A stretch of 64,000 nt of DNA from Hormiphora californensis (taxonomy: Eukaryota; Ctenophora; Tentaculata; Cydippida; Pleurobrachiidae). This document shows, piece by piece, positions 28,601-41,437 of the stretch (position 1 is the first letter of the stretch; the number at the start of each line of letters is the position of its first letter). The position numbers and the translations under genes were made by a program. Under the pieces are notes generated by a model, which was given only the letters and a program-made list of their open reading frames with translations, was not told the DNA's origin and did no database searches. The stretch lies in the NCBI GenBank assembly GCA_020137815.1, contig CM035362.1, positions 2,622,891 to 2,686,890 on the forward strand, in the 5' to 3' direction.

Positions 28601-31600
28601 CCAGCCCGCTTCTAACCCCATATCCCCAGTCCGCTTCTAACCCTCTCCCCAGCCCGCTTCTAACCCCATATCCCTGCAGCCCGTGATGCTGATGTAGAGC
28701 CAGTACCAGAGCACCTTACAGCCGGGGTGTCCATCTCCCAACTAGCCAAGAAGTACAGGGGCATGTCTAACTATGCTCTTTCTGGATTATCTCTGGAGTT
28801 ATACGAGAACCAGGTAACTCGATGTAGCTGTTATGAACCGACCGAATCAGGAAATAATGGTCCCCGATTGGCTGATAACCAGCCACGTGACCTAAACAAC
28901 GAGTTTTGATTGGTTGTTTGCTTGATTCGGTCGGTTGCTGGTTCTCTCCGATTTCCTTGTCCTTCAATATCCTCATTCATTTTCTCGCATCTTATTATCG
29001 GCCTACATGGATTCCCTCATTACCATCTCCCATTCAGATTCTTACCTTTCTGGGCCATAATGGAGCGGGAAAGACTACGACTATGAGTATTCTCAGTGGT
29101 CTCTACCCTCCCAGTTCAGGGACCGCTACCATATATGGGAAGGACATCAAAAAGGACATGAGACTGGTAGGAGAGATACAAATTGAGGCGAGATTTATTG
29201 GCACTGGAGATTTACAATTAACTGTTCAAATCAGAATATTTAACGTGATCTCTCTCACTCAGATCCGTCAAGATCTAGGAGTTTGTCCTCAATTCAATGT
29301 GCTGTTAGACCATCTCACTGTGGAGGAGCACTTGTGGTTCTTTGCCAGCCTCAAAGGTATATATTGGGGAAATACTGGTCCCTGATTGGCTGATAACCAG
29401 TCACGTGACGTAAATAAAGAGTTCTGATTGGTTGTTTACTTGTGTCTGTCGGTTCCTGTATATTGGGGCCGGGGAGAGGATTGGGGTTAAATGGGGTATT
29501 GGGGTTAAATACAGGGGTATCTTATAGAAAATGGGAGAAACTTGGATCTCTAAATACTCCTGAAATGGTATCCGGGCTGGGTTGGGAAGGGGTTGAGGTT
29601 ACATTCTCCCCTACACAGGTACACCACCTAATAAGATACTGGAAGAGGTGGAGACCTTTCTGAGAAGCGTGGGACTTGTTGAAAAAGGAAATCTGCAGGT
29701 TCACCAACTCTCCGGTATGTAGGGGCATAAAAACAATATAGGGGTATCTTTAGGAGTTCCAGAATATTACTAATACTCCTTGTCCCCATGCCACTCCTTT
29801 ATTTTCTAAACCCTCTAAAACCATGTAGTTCTAACCACTCTCCTTCACTTCAGGTGGTATGAAAAGGAAGTTGTGTGTGGCTATGGCATTTGTTGGTGGA
29901 TCTCGAGTTGTTATATTGGATGAACCCACTGCTGGGGTAAGAACTGGACTAAGAACTAACTTCCTTGATTAATCGAATTAAATTACTAAGTTACTTTTGT
30001 TGATCAAATTCCTATAATCAGTTGCCATGACAACCGGAAGTTGAGCGTTTCAGATTCTAAAATTTAGTTTATTCAACTTCCTGCTGTACAATATTCCTCC
30101 CTGCTATAACAGGTTGACCCATGGTCTAGGAGAAGTATCTGGGAGTTAGTTCTGACCCACAAACAGGACCGGACCATCCTCCTCTCTACACATCATATGG
30201 ACGAGGCAGACCTGTTGGGGGATAGAGTTGCTATCATTTCACGAGGTTCGTTGTAAACATAACAGGTACAGGTACAGGTATAAATCTTCTCTTTTCTCAA
30301 GGGTTCAATCATTGGGCCGGGAAGCGACTGCAAAAACCCCATCTCCCCCATTTGCCTCACCATGTTTCATCTCAGGAAAGTTGTTGTGCTGCGGATCACC
30401 ACTTTATCTTAAGGCTCGCTTTGGACCTGGATACTACTTGAACATCGAAAAGGAATCGGGTATACTGTTCATTCATGATAGCTTCAATACTCCGTTCAAG
30501 ATCTTCTTTTTAATTTTCCTTCCCCATTAATCAGTTTCACCCTATTTAGTGCCCCCTCTAAATACCCTCTCCCTCCCAGTTTACTCAAGTGCCCCCCTGA
30601 ACCCTCTAAATACCCTCTCCCTCCCAGTTTACTCAAGTGCTCCCTCCCTCTAACCCCTCACCCTCCCAGTTTATTCCAGTGCCCCCTCTAAACAGCACCT
30701 CCCTCCCAGTTTACTCCAGTGCCCCCTCTTCCTCTTCCGGTGGTGGCTCTGAGCACTCTACATCTCTCCTAGAGGATAGTGGGTTCATAGGGAACACTAC
30801 TATTGGGGATCTGGATGGGAGTATGATGCTTCAGAAACACAGTGTTGCATTCGATCAGATACAGACTACCAGGTAGGATTCAGGAAATACTGGTCCCTGA
30901 TTGGCTGATAACCAGTCACGTGACCTAAATAACGAGTTCTGATTGGTTGTTTACTTGTGTCGGTCGGTTCCTAGTATGCTACAGAAACACAGTGTTGCTT
31001 TCGATCAGATACAGACTACCAGGTAGGATTCAAGCAGTGTCTTGAATAGCTTCATAAACTAGTGTTATACAAGGTGTACAAATTATCTCAGATAATTGTC
31101 CGATTACATTACTATCAGATGACACAAAACAAAAGTACCCACCATAGGAGTAACTAACTCGCCCTATTTAGGTTGATCCAGAGTTACGTACCCCGAGCTA
31201 CGATCCACTTCAATACCGACCTAGAGATCTCTTACCTGCTACCTTGGGAGGCCTTTCAAAAGGGTAGGAACTCTGGAACTGGGTGTTTCACTTAGTAACC
31301 ATCTCACCAGCTAAATCTTCATTGAAATAGAATTCGGAACTCTAAACTTGATCACTATAACATCCCCAGACAAACCTCATAATCCAAGGCATAAACTAAC
31401 CATCTCCTCATCTCCACAGGCGTGTTCCCGGATCTGTTCAAGTCACTAGATGAGGGAAAGGGAGATCTGGGTATCAAGTGCTATGGTGTCATGGACAGCA
31501 CCCTTGAAGAGGTTGGTGTGAGTGTCAGTGTGTCTCTAATGTCCCTCATGTTAGGGATTTGGACTACCCGTATTTCAGTTTGTACCTGATGTTCATTACA

Positions 31601-34600
31601 ACTCCAATACCCCCTGATCCCCTTCTTCATGCAGAACTCCAATAGCATTCCAATCCCCCTCCCCAGGTATTTCTGAATGTGTCTGAGGGAGCTAACACTG
31701 CCGATGAGAAGAAGGAGGTGGATGGGTCAACCACAAACCTACTCGGTGCTACTAAACAGGATCAGGATGACATCATCGATATGCCAGGTGAGAGAGCAAC
31801 CCCCTGAGATTCATGAGACAAATCAGTTGGCGATTTATGAGTTTTAGTAACTTGATGACTGTGGAACATTAATACAGAATTTTGCTATTTTCGCTACCCC
31901 TCCCCCAGAAATTCCCGCCCATTTACCCCCCCCCCCCTCAGATTTGGACTATGCCGGTTCGGGTGATACAGGTGTGCCCCTATCTAAACAAGAAATACCA
32001 CCTTCCAGTAACTGCAGACAAATACAGGCACAACTCGCCAAGAGGTAAAGTGCAGTTGGTTATGTCCCAGTTGCAAGAGGTAATAAGGGTCTACTTTTGA
32101 TTTACCGGAGCTCTAGCACGATTTACCGTCCTAGATTTTATGCTCACCTTAACCCCCTTGGCCTCTCTTGGTAGTACCCACCTGTAACCAATCTCCTGCT
32201 CTAGGATCCACCATACCCGCCGTGATTTCTGGGGTCTATTCTTCCAGCTGGTCCTACCTGCCATCTTTGTATCTCTAGCCATGTTGATCTCCGTAGCACG
32301 ACCTCACATTGACTCAGGTATTTTCCTCAGCATTGGTAGGGGCTGGGTAGTACCCAGTGGGTAGTGGGTATAGTATCACCAGCAACTAGATTTGTTCCAC
32401 CGTGAGAAGCATGATATCTTCTCTAGTCCAATATTTATATTTGTGGGCGCAGAGGGAGAGGGTCGAACAGGGTAATTATCTTCCAGGTAAAAGTCTGGAG
32501 CTGACTGTGGACATGTTCAAACACCCGTACTACGTTCCCTTTGCTGATAATAACACACACGGAGCTGGAAGGCTGGCTGAGTTAGTAGGATACCCTGCTG
32601 GACCATGGAGTCCACCTATAGGTGAGTGATTTGGAGAATAATGAAGGATAACAGTGTGTCTCTTGTAATTAGAGAATTCGTATTCTAATTACATTACCGA
32701 CTATGTTCCCTACCCAGATGATGAAGTGTTAATGTTGAGGAACTTTACGGCCCCCAAACACACTCCCACCCTCCCATTCCCCTGGACACACTACTGGAAC
32801 AGTCCCCTGGGTAAGTTTGTGTGACGTCATGATGAGACATGAGACAATGCTTGGCTGGAGAACATTCCCGAACATATCAAAATCTAATTCCTGTTTCCCT
32901 GAAACTATGAAACGGCTGTTTTGGAGTTGATAGTCATGTGTGAAAAGTCTCAATTCATGCTATCTTGGTATGGACCCCCTGGAGAAAGCTGTTTTTCACT
33001 TTAGTAGCTGTTCTAACCATCTCCCATTCAGACGGTTGTGGTAACCACGAGTACCCCGAGATACCGGCAATGTTAGAATTCACCGCTCTATCTGGGTACA
33101 AACTACAGAACCTGACTGGGTGGAATCTGGAACGGTTCTTATTGCACACCAATCATCGCTACATCTTCCAGAGGTACTGGGTGAAGTATGGTGGAGATTG
33201 GGGATGTGAAGTGTTATTATAGTGAAGTTGTTAGATAGTGTTCTGTGTAGTGTTTGGTTGCCAAGCTAGACTGCGATGTAAAGGGAGGGTTAGAACATAA
33301 CAAGTGTTTGGGAGATGCTGCGCGGCGAAGGAATCTTGTTTTCAAGTGTTCAATTTAAGAGGTAGGGGCGGGGGTAACACCACCACCACAACCACCCCCA
33401 GGTATGGAGCACTAACAGTTGGAGAGTGGCACAATGATCTACGGAAGTTCGCCCCAACCAACTGGACTGAAAGTTACCTTTCTAGTAAGAGCTTCACAAT
33501 ACTGCAACAAATAAAATAGCTCACGATCGACCATTGACAGCTCCTCTCCAAACAGTAACCACTGCAACCCCCCTGTCATAACTCCTGCCCCCCCCCCCCC
33601 CTTAAAAACCCAGCCCCCATCCAGGCACTCACAACTACTGTACCCCCTCATAACTCCTGCCCTCTTCCTAGAATGGAGTGCATATAACCCAGAGGCGGCT
33701 AAAGCATGGCACAGCTACAGAGGTGCCCACGCTCTGCCTACATACCTCTCTGCTGTCAGTAACATTGTCCTACGATCCGCCCTGCCACAAGGTATGAGAG
33801 AGAGAGGGAAGTTGTAGATTAGTATTTTGATACTGACAATGGATCGCAAACTGCACTGCAGTACATACTTCGGTATCTGTTTTGTTTTGTTTTGTATCTT
33901 GGAATAGGTCCCTAACTCCCATTATTCCCTGGTCATCGTTTCCTAAACCCCCACTCCGTCTAGATTGGCGTAACCAGTCCCGGTATGGTATAGTTGTATC
34001 CACCCACCCTCTCCCTAAAACCCCCCCCCCCCCCACAGATTGGCGGAACCAGTCCCGGTATGGTATAGTTGTATCCACCCACCCTCTCCCTAACGACCCC
34101 CCCCCCCCCTAGATTGGCGTAACCAGTCCCGGTATGGTATAGTTGTATCCACCCACCCTCTCCCTAACACCCCCCCCCCCCATATAGATTGGAGGAACCA
34201 GTCCCGGTATGGTATAGTTGTCTCCACCCACCCTCTCCCTAACACCCCCCCCCCCCCACAGATTGGCGGAACCAGTCCCGGTATGGTATAGTTGTATCCA
34301 CCCACCCTCTCCCTAACGACCCCCCCCCCCCCCCCCCCTAGATTGGCGTAACCAGTCCCGGTATGGTATAATTGTATCCACCCACCCTCTCCCTAACACC
34401 CCCCCCCCCCCTAGATTGGCGTAACCAGTCCCGGTATGGTATAGTTGTGTCCACCCACCCTCTCCCTAACACCCCCCCCCCCCTAGATTGGAGGAACCAG
34501 TCCCGGTATGGTATAATTGTATCCACCCACCCTCTCCCTAACACCCCCCCCTAGATTGGCGGAACCAGTCCCGGTATGGTATAGTTGTCTCCACCCACCC

Positions 34601-37357
34601 TCTCCCTAATACCTCCCCCTAGATTGGAGGAACCAGTCCCGGTATGGTATAGTTGTATCCACCCACCCTCTCCCTAATACCCCCACCCCCTAGATTGGCG
34701 GAACCAGTCCCGGTATGGTATAGTTGTATCCACCCACCCTCTCCCTAATACCCCCCCCCCCCTAGATTGGCGTAACCAGTCCCGGTACGGTATAGTTGTC
34801 TCCACCCACCCTCTCCCTAATACCCCCCTCCCCCCCCCCCCCCCCTTAGATTGGATGAACCAGTCCCGGTATGGTATAGTTGTATCCACCCACCCTCTCC
34901 CTAATACCTCCCCCCCCCCTAGATTGGCGAAACCAGTCCCGGTATGGTATAGTTGTCTCCACCCACCCTCTCCCTAATACCCCCCCCCCCCCTAGATTGG
35001 CGGAACCAGTCCCGGTATGGTATAGTTGTATCCACCCACCCTCTTCCTAACAATGGCTCCCTGGCTGACATATGGGAGATAATGGATGAGGAGAGTTATG
35101 ACCTGGTTATCAGTGTGTTTATCATTGTAGCTCTCAGCTTTGTTCCTGCTAGTTTTGTGCTCTTCCTAGTCAGAGAGAGGTAAGAAATCAGATTTTGATA
35201 ATGTACTCGAGACACTCGACCTTTAATTCCCAATGTATATCTCGGCTATGTTAGCTAATATCTTTGTTATGTTCTAAGGGCCTTTCTTAACGAGACAAAA
35301 ACTACAATTGCACCCTGCAATTGCACCCTGCAATTGCAGGGTGCAATCCACTTTCTGTCTCGTTAAGAAAGGTCTTTGCACCCTGTAGGGGTGTAACAGG
35401 AGGACCTATTACACCCTGCAATTGCACCCTACAATTGCACCCTACAACTCTCGTTAAGAAAGGTTCTTGTAGGGTGCAATTGCACCCTTTACACGTGACC
35501 CAGTCACGTGTGCAATGAACGTGGGAAGTTGAGGGGTAGTGAAACATGAAACCCGGTTTACGGGGCATTGTTTATCATCACCTATTGGCATTGATACACA
35601 CAGCATTACCACATCAACATGGCACGTGACTGGGTCCTGTGTGAGGCATGCAATTGCACCCTACAACTTTCTTTCTTAACGAAGGTTTGCAGGGTGCAAT
35701 TGCAGGGTGCAATTGCAGGGTGCAAACTCTCGTTAAGAAAGAAGTTTGTAGGGTGCAATTGCAGGGTGCAATTGCAGGGTGCAGCTCGTTAAGAAAGGCC
35801 CTTAGTTAGAATCTAATGGCCTCCTTTACAATTGTTGTGGAAAAAGAGGGTCGAACAAGGGGGAGGGGGTCTCCCGCTAATCCCCTCACCTCAGGTGTTC
35901 GTGTCTCTACCTGTTGGAATGTATAGCTGGTGCCCGTGTGTTCCCCTACTGGGCTGCTAACCTTATCTGGGATCTGGTATCTTTTACTGTTGCTAACACA
36001 GGTACTGCACAGCTTCACTGAGATTAGTTTGTCACAGTTTAACTAAATGGAGTTTTTCTACTTCTTCACTGCTATTTTCGTGCTTGATATGTCACAATGC
36101 GGGCTGGGTTCGTTGAATGGGTAAGGGGCCTAGGGCGGCTAGGGGAGGGTGGGGACATCTCTACACATGTTTCAGGTTGTATTCTAGTAGTTCTGATGTT
36201 CCATTCTCCATCCTTCTCAAGCACTGACAATATCCCTGCAATTATCGTACTGATGGCCCTCTACTCCTGGTCTATCACACCCCTCATGTAAGTATCACGT
36301 GATTCCCATATATGGCAATGACCATATTTGGTAATAATACCGTATTTGGTAGGTATCTGTGTTCTCACACCTTCTCGGAGAGCAACAACGCTTACGTCAC
36401 GATGATTTGTCTGAATACTTTCTTTGGTATAACCACCACCCTGACAACATTCTTAGTGGAGTTCCTGGCACCAAACGAGATCGGGTACGTGATGGGTGTT
36501 CAGATTGGGTACATGTAGGTGATTATATAGTGGGGTATCTGATTGGATGGATTCGGAAATCTAGATAGCACAGGTCCCAAAATTAAGAGTTCTGGGATAG
36601 TGACGGGTCTTTGGTTCCTTCCGGTCGGTGGGAAGTTTTGGGAAGGGGGGGGATAATAACAATTCCCACACAGGTTCATTAGTTTCAATAACTTCCTAAA
36701 GTACGCCTTCCTACTGCTTCCCAACTACTGTCTGGGTCGGGGTATAATGGACCTAGCTGGCAATCAGTTCCTTAATGATATCAAGGTCAAATTTGGTAAG
36801 TGTGAAACCTAGAGCACTCCCCCCAAGCTCACATAACACCGCCCCTTGTTACTCAACAACCGCTCCTAGAGGTAGAACATCGGTTTCACCAAGACTTTAG
36901 TGCCTCCGGTTTCACCTAGACTTAATTGCCCCAAAATAACAAGATTATCATGATGCAGTATTGACTTGTTGCCTGCTCAACTACTTCCCCGCCTTGTTTG
37001 CCCATTACCTCCCGCAACCCCCCCCCCCCCCCTATATCCTCAACTACCCCCCACCTTCCTCAGGATACCCGACTGAGTCTCCGTGGGAGTGGGAGCTAAT
37101 TGGACGGAACTGTGTCTTTATGGGTGCAACAGGTACGAAAAAGTCAGGGTTTTTTAAATGAGAAGAAAGTTTAAAAATAATTAAATTCAGTATTTGAATA
37201 AGTTCCCCTTCTGAGAATAGAATCTCATATGGTCTTGTGCTCTTGTGCTCTTGAGTTCTTGTCAAGCTTGTATAACACTGATATGATAGGTATATCTCTC
37301 TCTTTCTGGCTTGGTCTTGGTCTTCGTTCTCTCTCTTTCTATCTTGATCTTGATCTT

Positions 37358-37416
<59 letters not shown>

Positions 37417-40400
37417 ATCATGGTCTTGGTCTTGACCTACTTGATTCAAGGATCTAGATTTTGGGATAGAGGGTTTTGTGGGTTGACCGTACCCACAGAG
37501 CCATCAACCAACCAGGCTCACGGCAGAGGGACGATGATCACACAAACAAAACAAGAAGTAGAGTTTGTGTGATCATCGCTGGTACGAAGAGTCACTGTGC
37601 AATTGACTGTAATTTTAGAATGGCAAATGGCAATTGTACAGTGACTCCCCCCTCTGGGAACCCGAACCCTCCCACGCCTCCCCCGTATCCTGCTTGCCAG
37701 GCAGAATAGGAGTCAGAGTGAGAGGACCCGGGAACCGCTGATAAACAGCAAAAGGTCGCCAATAGGCCTACTTGCCAGTAGAATCTCTGGAGGTTGAAGC
37801 AGGACAGTCAGTCACGAGGCAGTGAGACCAAGAGAACCAGACAGGATGGAGAGCCGGAGCACACACGTCTCACTAAAGGCTTACTCCATCTGTAGGATAA
37901 CGGAATCCGCTGAGGGGACGGGTGCGTCCTTACCCGGTACAAGACCGAGCTCTACATCCGTCTGAACCTCAACGGTAGAGGAATTACCTGACTGGCCAGC
38001 TATCCTCCGTGCTGCCCGGTCTACGACCTGGGAAATTGCCAGCCAGGATTGGCGTCCAGATTCCTTGATGAGGTCCCTAGTGGCCATGTGCTCACGCACA
38101 AGTACATCTAGGAGCTTCACCAAGGCAGCTAGACTGTGGGCCTTGGAGTCTGTCTGGTGTCTCTTGATGTCATCTGCCACGCGAAGGACACCCCACTTCA
38201 GTGCTGTCAGGTTGTCAGCGACACGGGCTCCCGAAGAAGCAAGGTCAACAGTGACTCCCTGAACAGACGCCTCCAGAGAACTGAGCCTCCTCGCAAAAGC
38301 GTGGAGGCCGACAAGTATTGTAGACAACGCCGCTAGGACGAGGATGCCGACGAAGAGAAGACAGATTTCTACAGGAGAAATCATAGTTTACGAAACTTGC
38401 GGTGCGGTGTGAAAACAACAGCAAAGCAATAGCAGTAAACGGGCAAAGAACCTGCACGTGCTACCCTGGGTTATATAGACCTCCTGGTAGCCATGGTTAC
38501 TGACTGGATTTGACACACTTCTTGCACGTGCTAGGCTTGTCAGGGGACTGGAGGGTGATACTTGGGCTCTAGTCAGCACTTTTAACCAGCCAATAAAGTC
38601 AACTTATTATTCCCTAACCTTCCACAAAAGGAGAAAGACAATTAACTATCTTCCTCCCCGTTTCAGGTGTTGTGTTTCTGCTGATTCTGGTGGTTGTCTC
38701 AGTTCCTAGAAAGGGAAAGAGTATCAATGTGCCCAATGTTAACAAGGAACTTGAGGATGATGATGTTAGGTAGGTGTGATGGCTGATGTCCTTCCTCTTC
38801 CCTACCCCCTCCCTAAACCCTTCACTGTACCCCGGCCCCTACCCCCAATAGAAAGGAAGAACTAGGCATTAGGTGCATTGTGAGTTTATTGTGTAGTTGT
38901 GCATGTTTTTATTGCTGACACTGGTTGATACGTGTTCCATAACAGGGCTGAAAGACAGAGGACCATCTACTCGTACTCGTATAGCGATGTTCTGAAAGCC
39001 CAGAACTTGTGTAAGGTGTACAAGAAGGGGAAGTTCGTTGCAGTTAACCGGTTATCATTCTCTGTATCACCTGGTATGTTAACATTCCTGTTGTAGTACT
39101 CCATAGAGGACATGACAACATGGTTTCTTCATGTCTCTACAACCCGCTTGGCTCTTATTTTTTTCTAACCGAGCAAGAATGATGTTTTGTTTTGCCCCTT
39201 CTTCTCCCCTTAAAATCTTCCCCTGCAGGAGAGTGTTTTGGGTTGCTAGGTATAAATGGCGCTGGCAAGACAACAACATTCAAGATGCTAACTGGACAAC
39301 TCAGACCTTCAAATGGGGACGCTGTAAGTTTTAAATCAACTCCCCTTACCTCCATCTCTCCCCTAAATTCTACCCACTCCATTCCTTTTCTCACTTCCTT
39401 TTTCTAAACTCCCTCCACTCGCTTTCCCTTCCTCCCCAGTCACCTCTCCAGTATCGTCCCTCGACTTCACCCCTTCTTCTTCACTCCCCTTCAAACCACT
39501 CCTCCAACACCCCTCCTCTCCCCAGGTGGTATGCCAAATGAGTTTGAAACAGCAGCTGGTAAGAGCCCGCCGAAAGCTGGGTTACTGTCCCCAATCTGAT
39601 GCCTTGTTACCCACCCTCACCTCTCATGAGACACTTGGCTCTGTTTGCAAGGCTCAGGGGAATCCCTGAGAGCCAGATTGAATACATCTCAAAACAGGTG
39701 ATTACTGAACTCCAATCAGGTAGTATAGACTACCTATAGTAGTAGTGGAGCATAAATTTCACCCTAACTATCTTCATCTTCCTTGTCTCACTAGACTGCC
39801 CTATCCAAACCGGGCCCTCTCTGAACTGTGAAGCACACGTAATATAAAGAAACATTCACTAACTATCCCCCATCTTCCTATAGATAATCCGGTTGGTAGG
39901 TTTGACGAGTTATGCCAGTAGACCCTGTGGTAACCTACAGTGGTGGAAATAAGAGGAAACTATCGGCAGCAGTAGCACTGATTGGGGAACCTCGACTAGT
40001 GTTGCTAGATGAACCTACAGCAGGTACTGATCTGACAATTAATAAGGGGAAATTAGCTAAATAAGGGCCGAAACTAGGGAAAAATTTGTAACAAGCTAAT
40101 TCCTTCACCAATTGGTCCCTATGGGTCCCTAGAATCACCAAAAAAAAAATCACAAAAAATCCGCGATGGCTAAGTTGGGTTTTTGGACCACGCCCTTTTA
40201 CCTGTATTTTCAGTCATGTGGTCAAAAATCTAAATTCTCTTAGAATATGAGTAAAGAAGAAAATAAGGGCACTAAACTGTGTAGCGTCCTCGCATTAGTG
40301 GGGGTAGACGCCCATGAAAAGTCTCTATCTCATTTGGTTAATTAGATAATTGGATAATTAGATCTGCGCATAGCCGTTTTTGGCCATACGGCTATAGCCA

Positions 40401-41218
40401 CTTAGGAATAGTTTAGAGACTTTTCACTGGCGCCATTTTGTAGGCAATGGCCAAGTTATGGGGGGTCGACGTCGGACTTTTAAGCTCTAACTCCAACCGT
40501 TTAGCCGATATTTGGCTTCAAAGGTGCTCAAAATCGGGCTTTTTACCGTTTTTTGCTCATTTTGAGCACCTTTAAAGCCAAATATCGGCTAAACGGTTGG
40601 AGATAGAGCTTAAAAGTCCGACGTCGACCCCCCATAACTTGGCCATTGCCTACAAAATGGCGCCAGTGAAAAGTCTCTAAACTATTCCTAAGTGGCTATA
40701 GCCGTATGGCCAAAAACGGCTATGCGCAGATCTAATTATCCAATTATCTAATTAACCAAATGAGATAGAGACTTTTCATGGGCGTCTACCCCCACTAATG
40801 CGAGGACGCTACACAGTTTAGTGCCCTTATTTTCTTCTTTACTCATATTCTAAGAGAATTTAGATTTTTGACCATATCTTACTATATAATGCAAAAACAC
40901 CCGAAACTTGATCCCACCCATGCATGTTTGGTGGTCCCTAAATCGTCGTCATCAAGATCAGATCACATCACCCAACATGCATGATCAGATCACCCTACTG
41001 AGGATCAGATCCCCCCACCCAAGATCAGATCACCATACTGAGGATCAGATCCCCCCACCCAAGATCAGATCATCCCATTGAGGATCATATCACCCCACCC
41101 ATGATCAGATCACCCCAGTGAATATCAGATCCCACATTTCACCCAGCAGTCCACTGTGCGTGATGAGATCCCCAAAATAGACAAAGACGACAGAGAAATT
41201 GAGATAGAAATGAAGAGA

Positions 41219-41312
<94 letters not shown>

Positions 41313-41354
41313 AAGGAGAGAGACAGACAGAGGCAGAGACAGAGACAGAGACAG

Positions 41355-41437
<83 letters not shown>

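Noticed and set aside
31882-32100. ORF across the poly-C acceptor of ABCA exon 35
   Set aside because: Different frame from the conserved chain; it is intron plus out-of-frame exon sequence.
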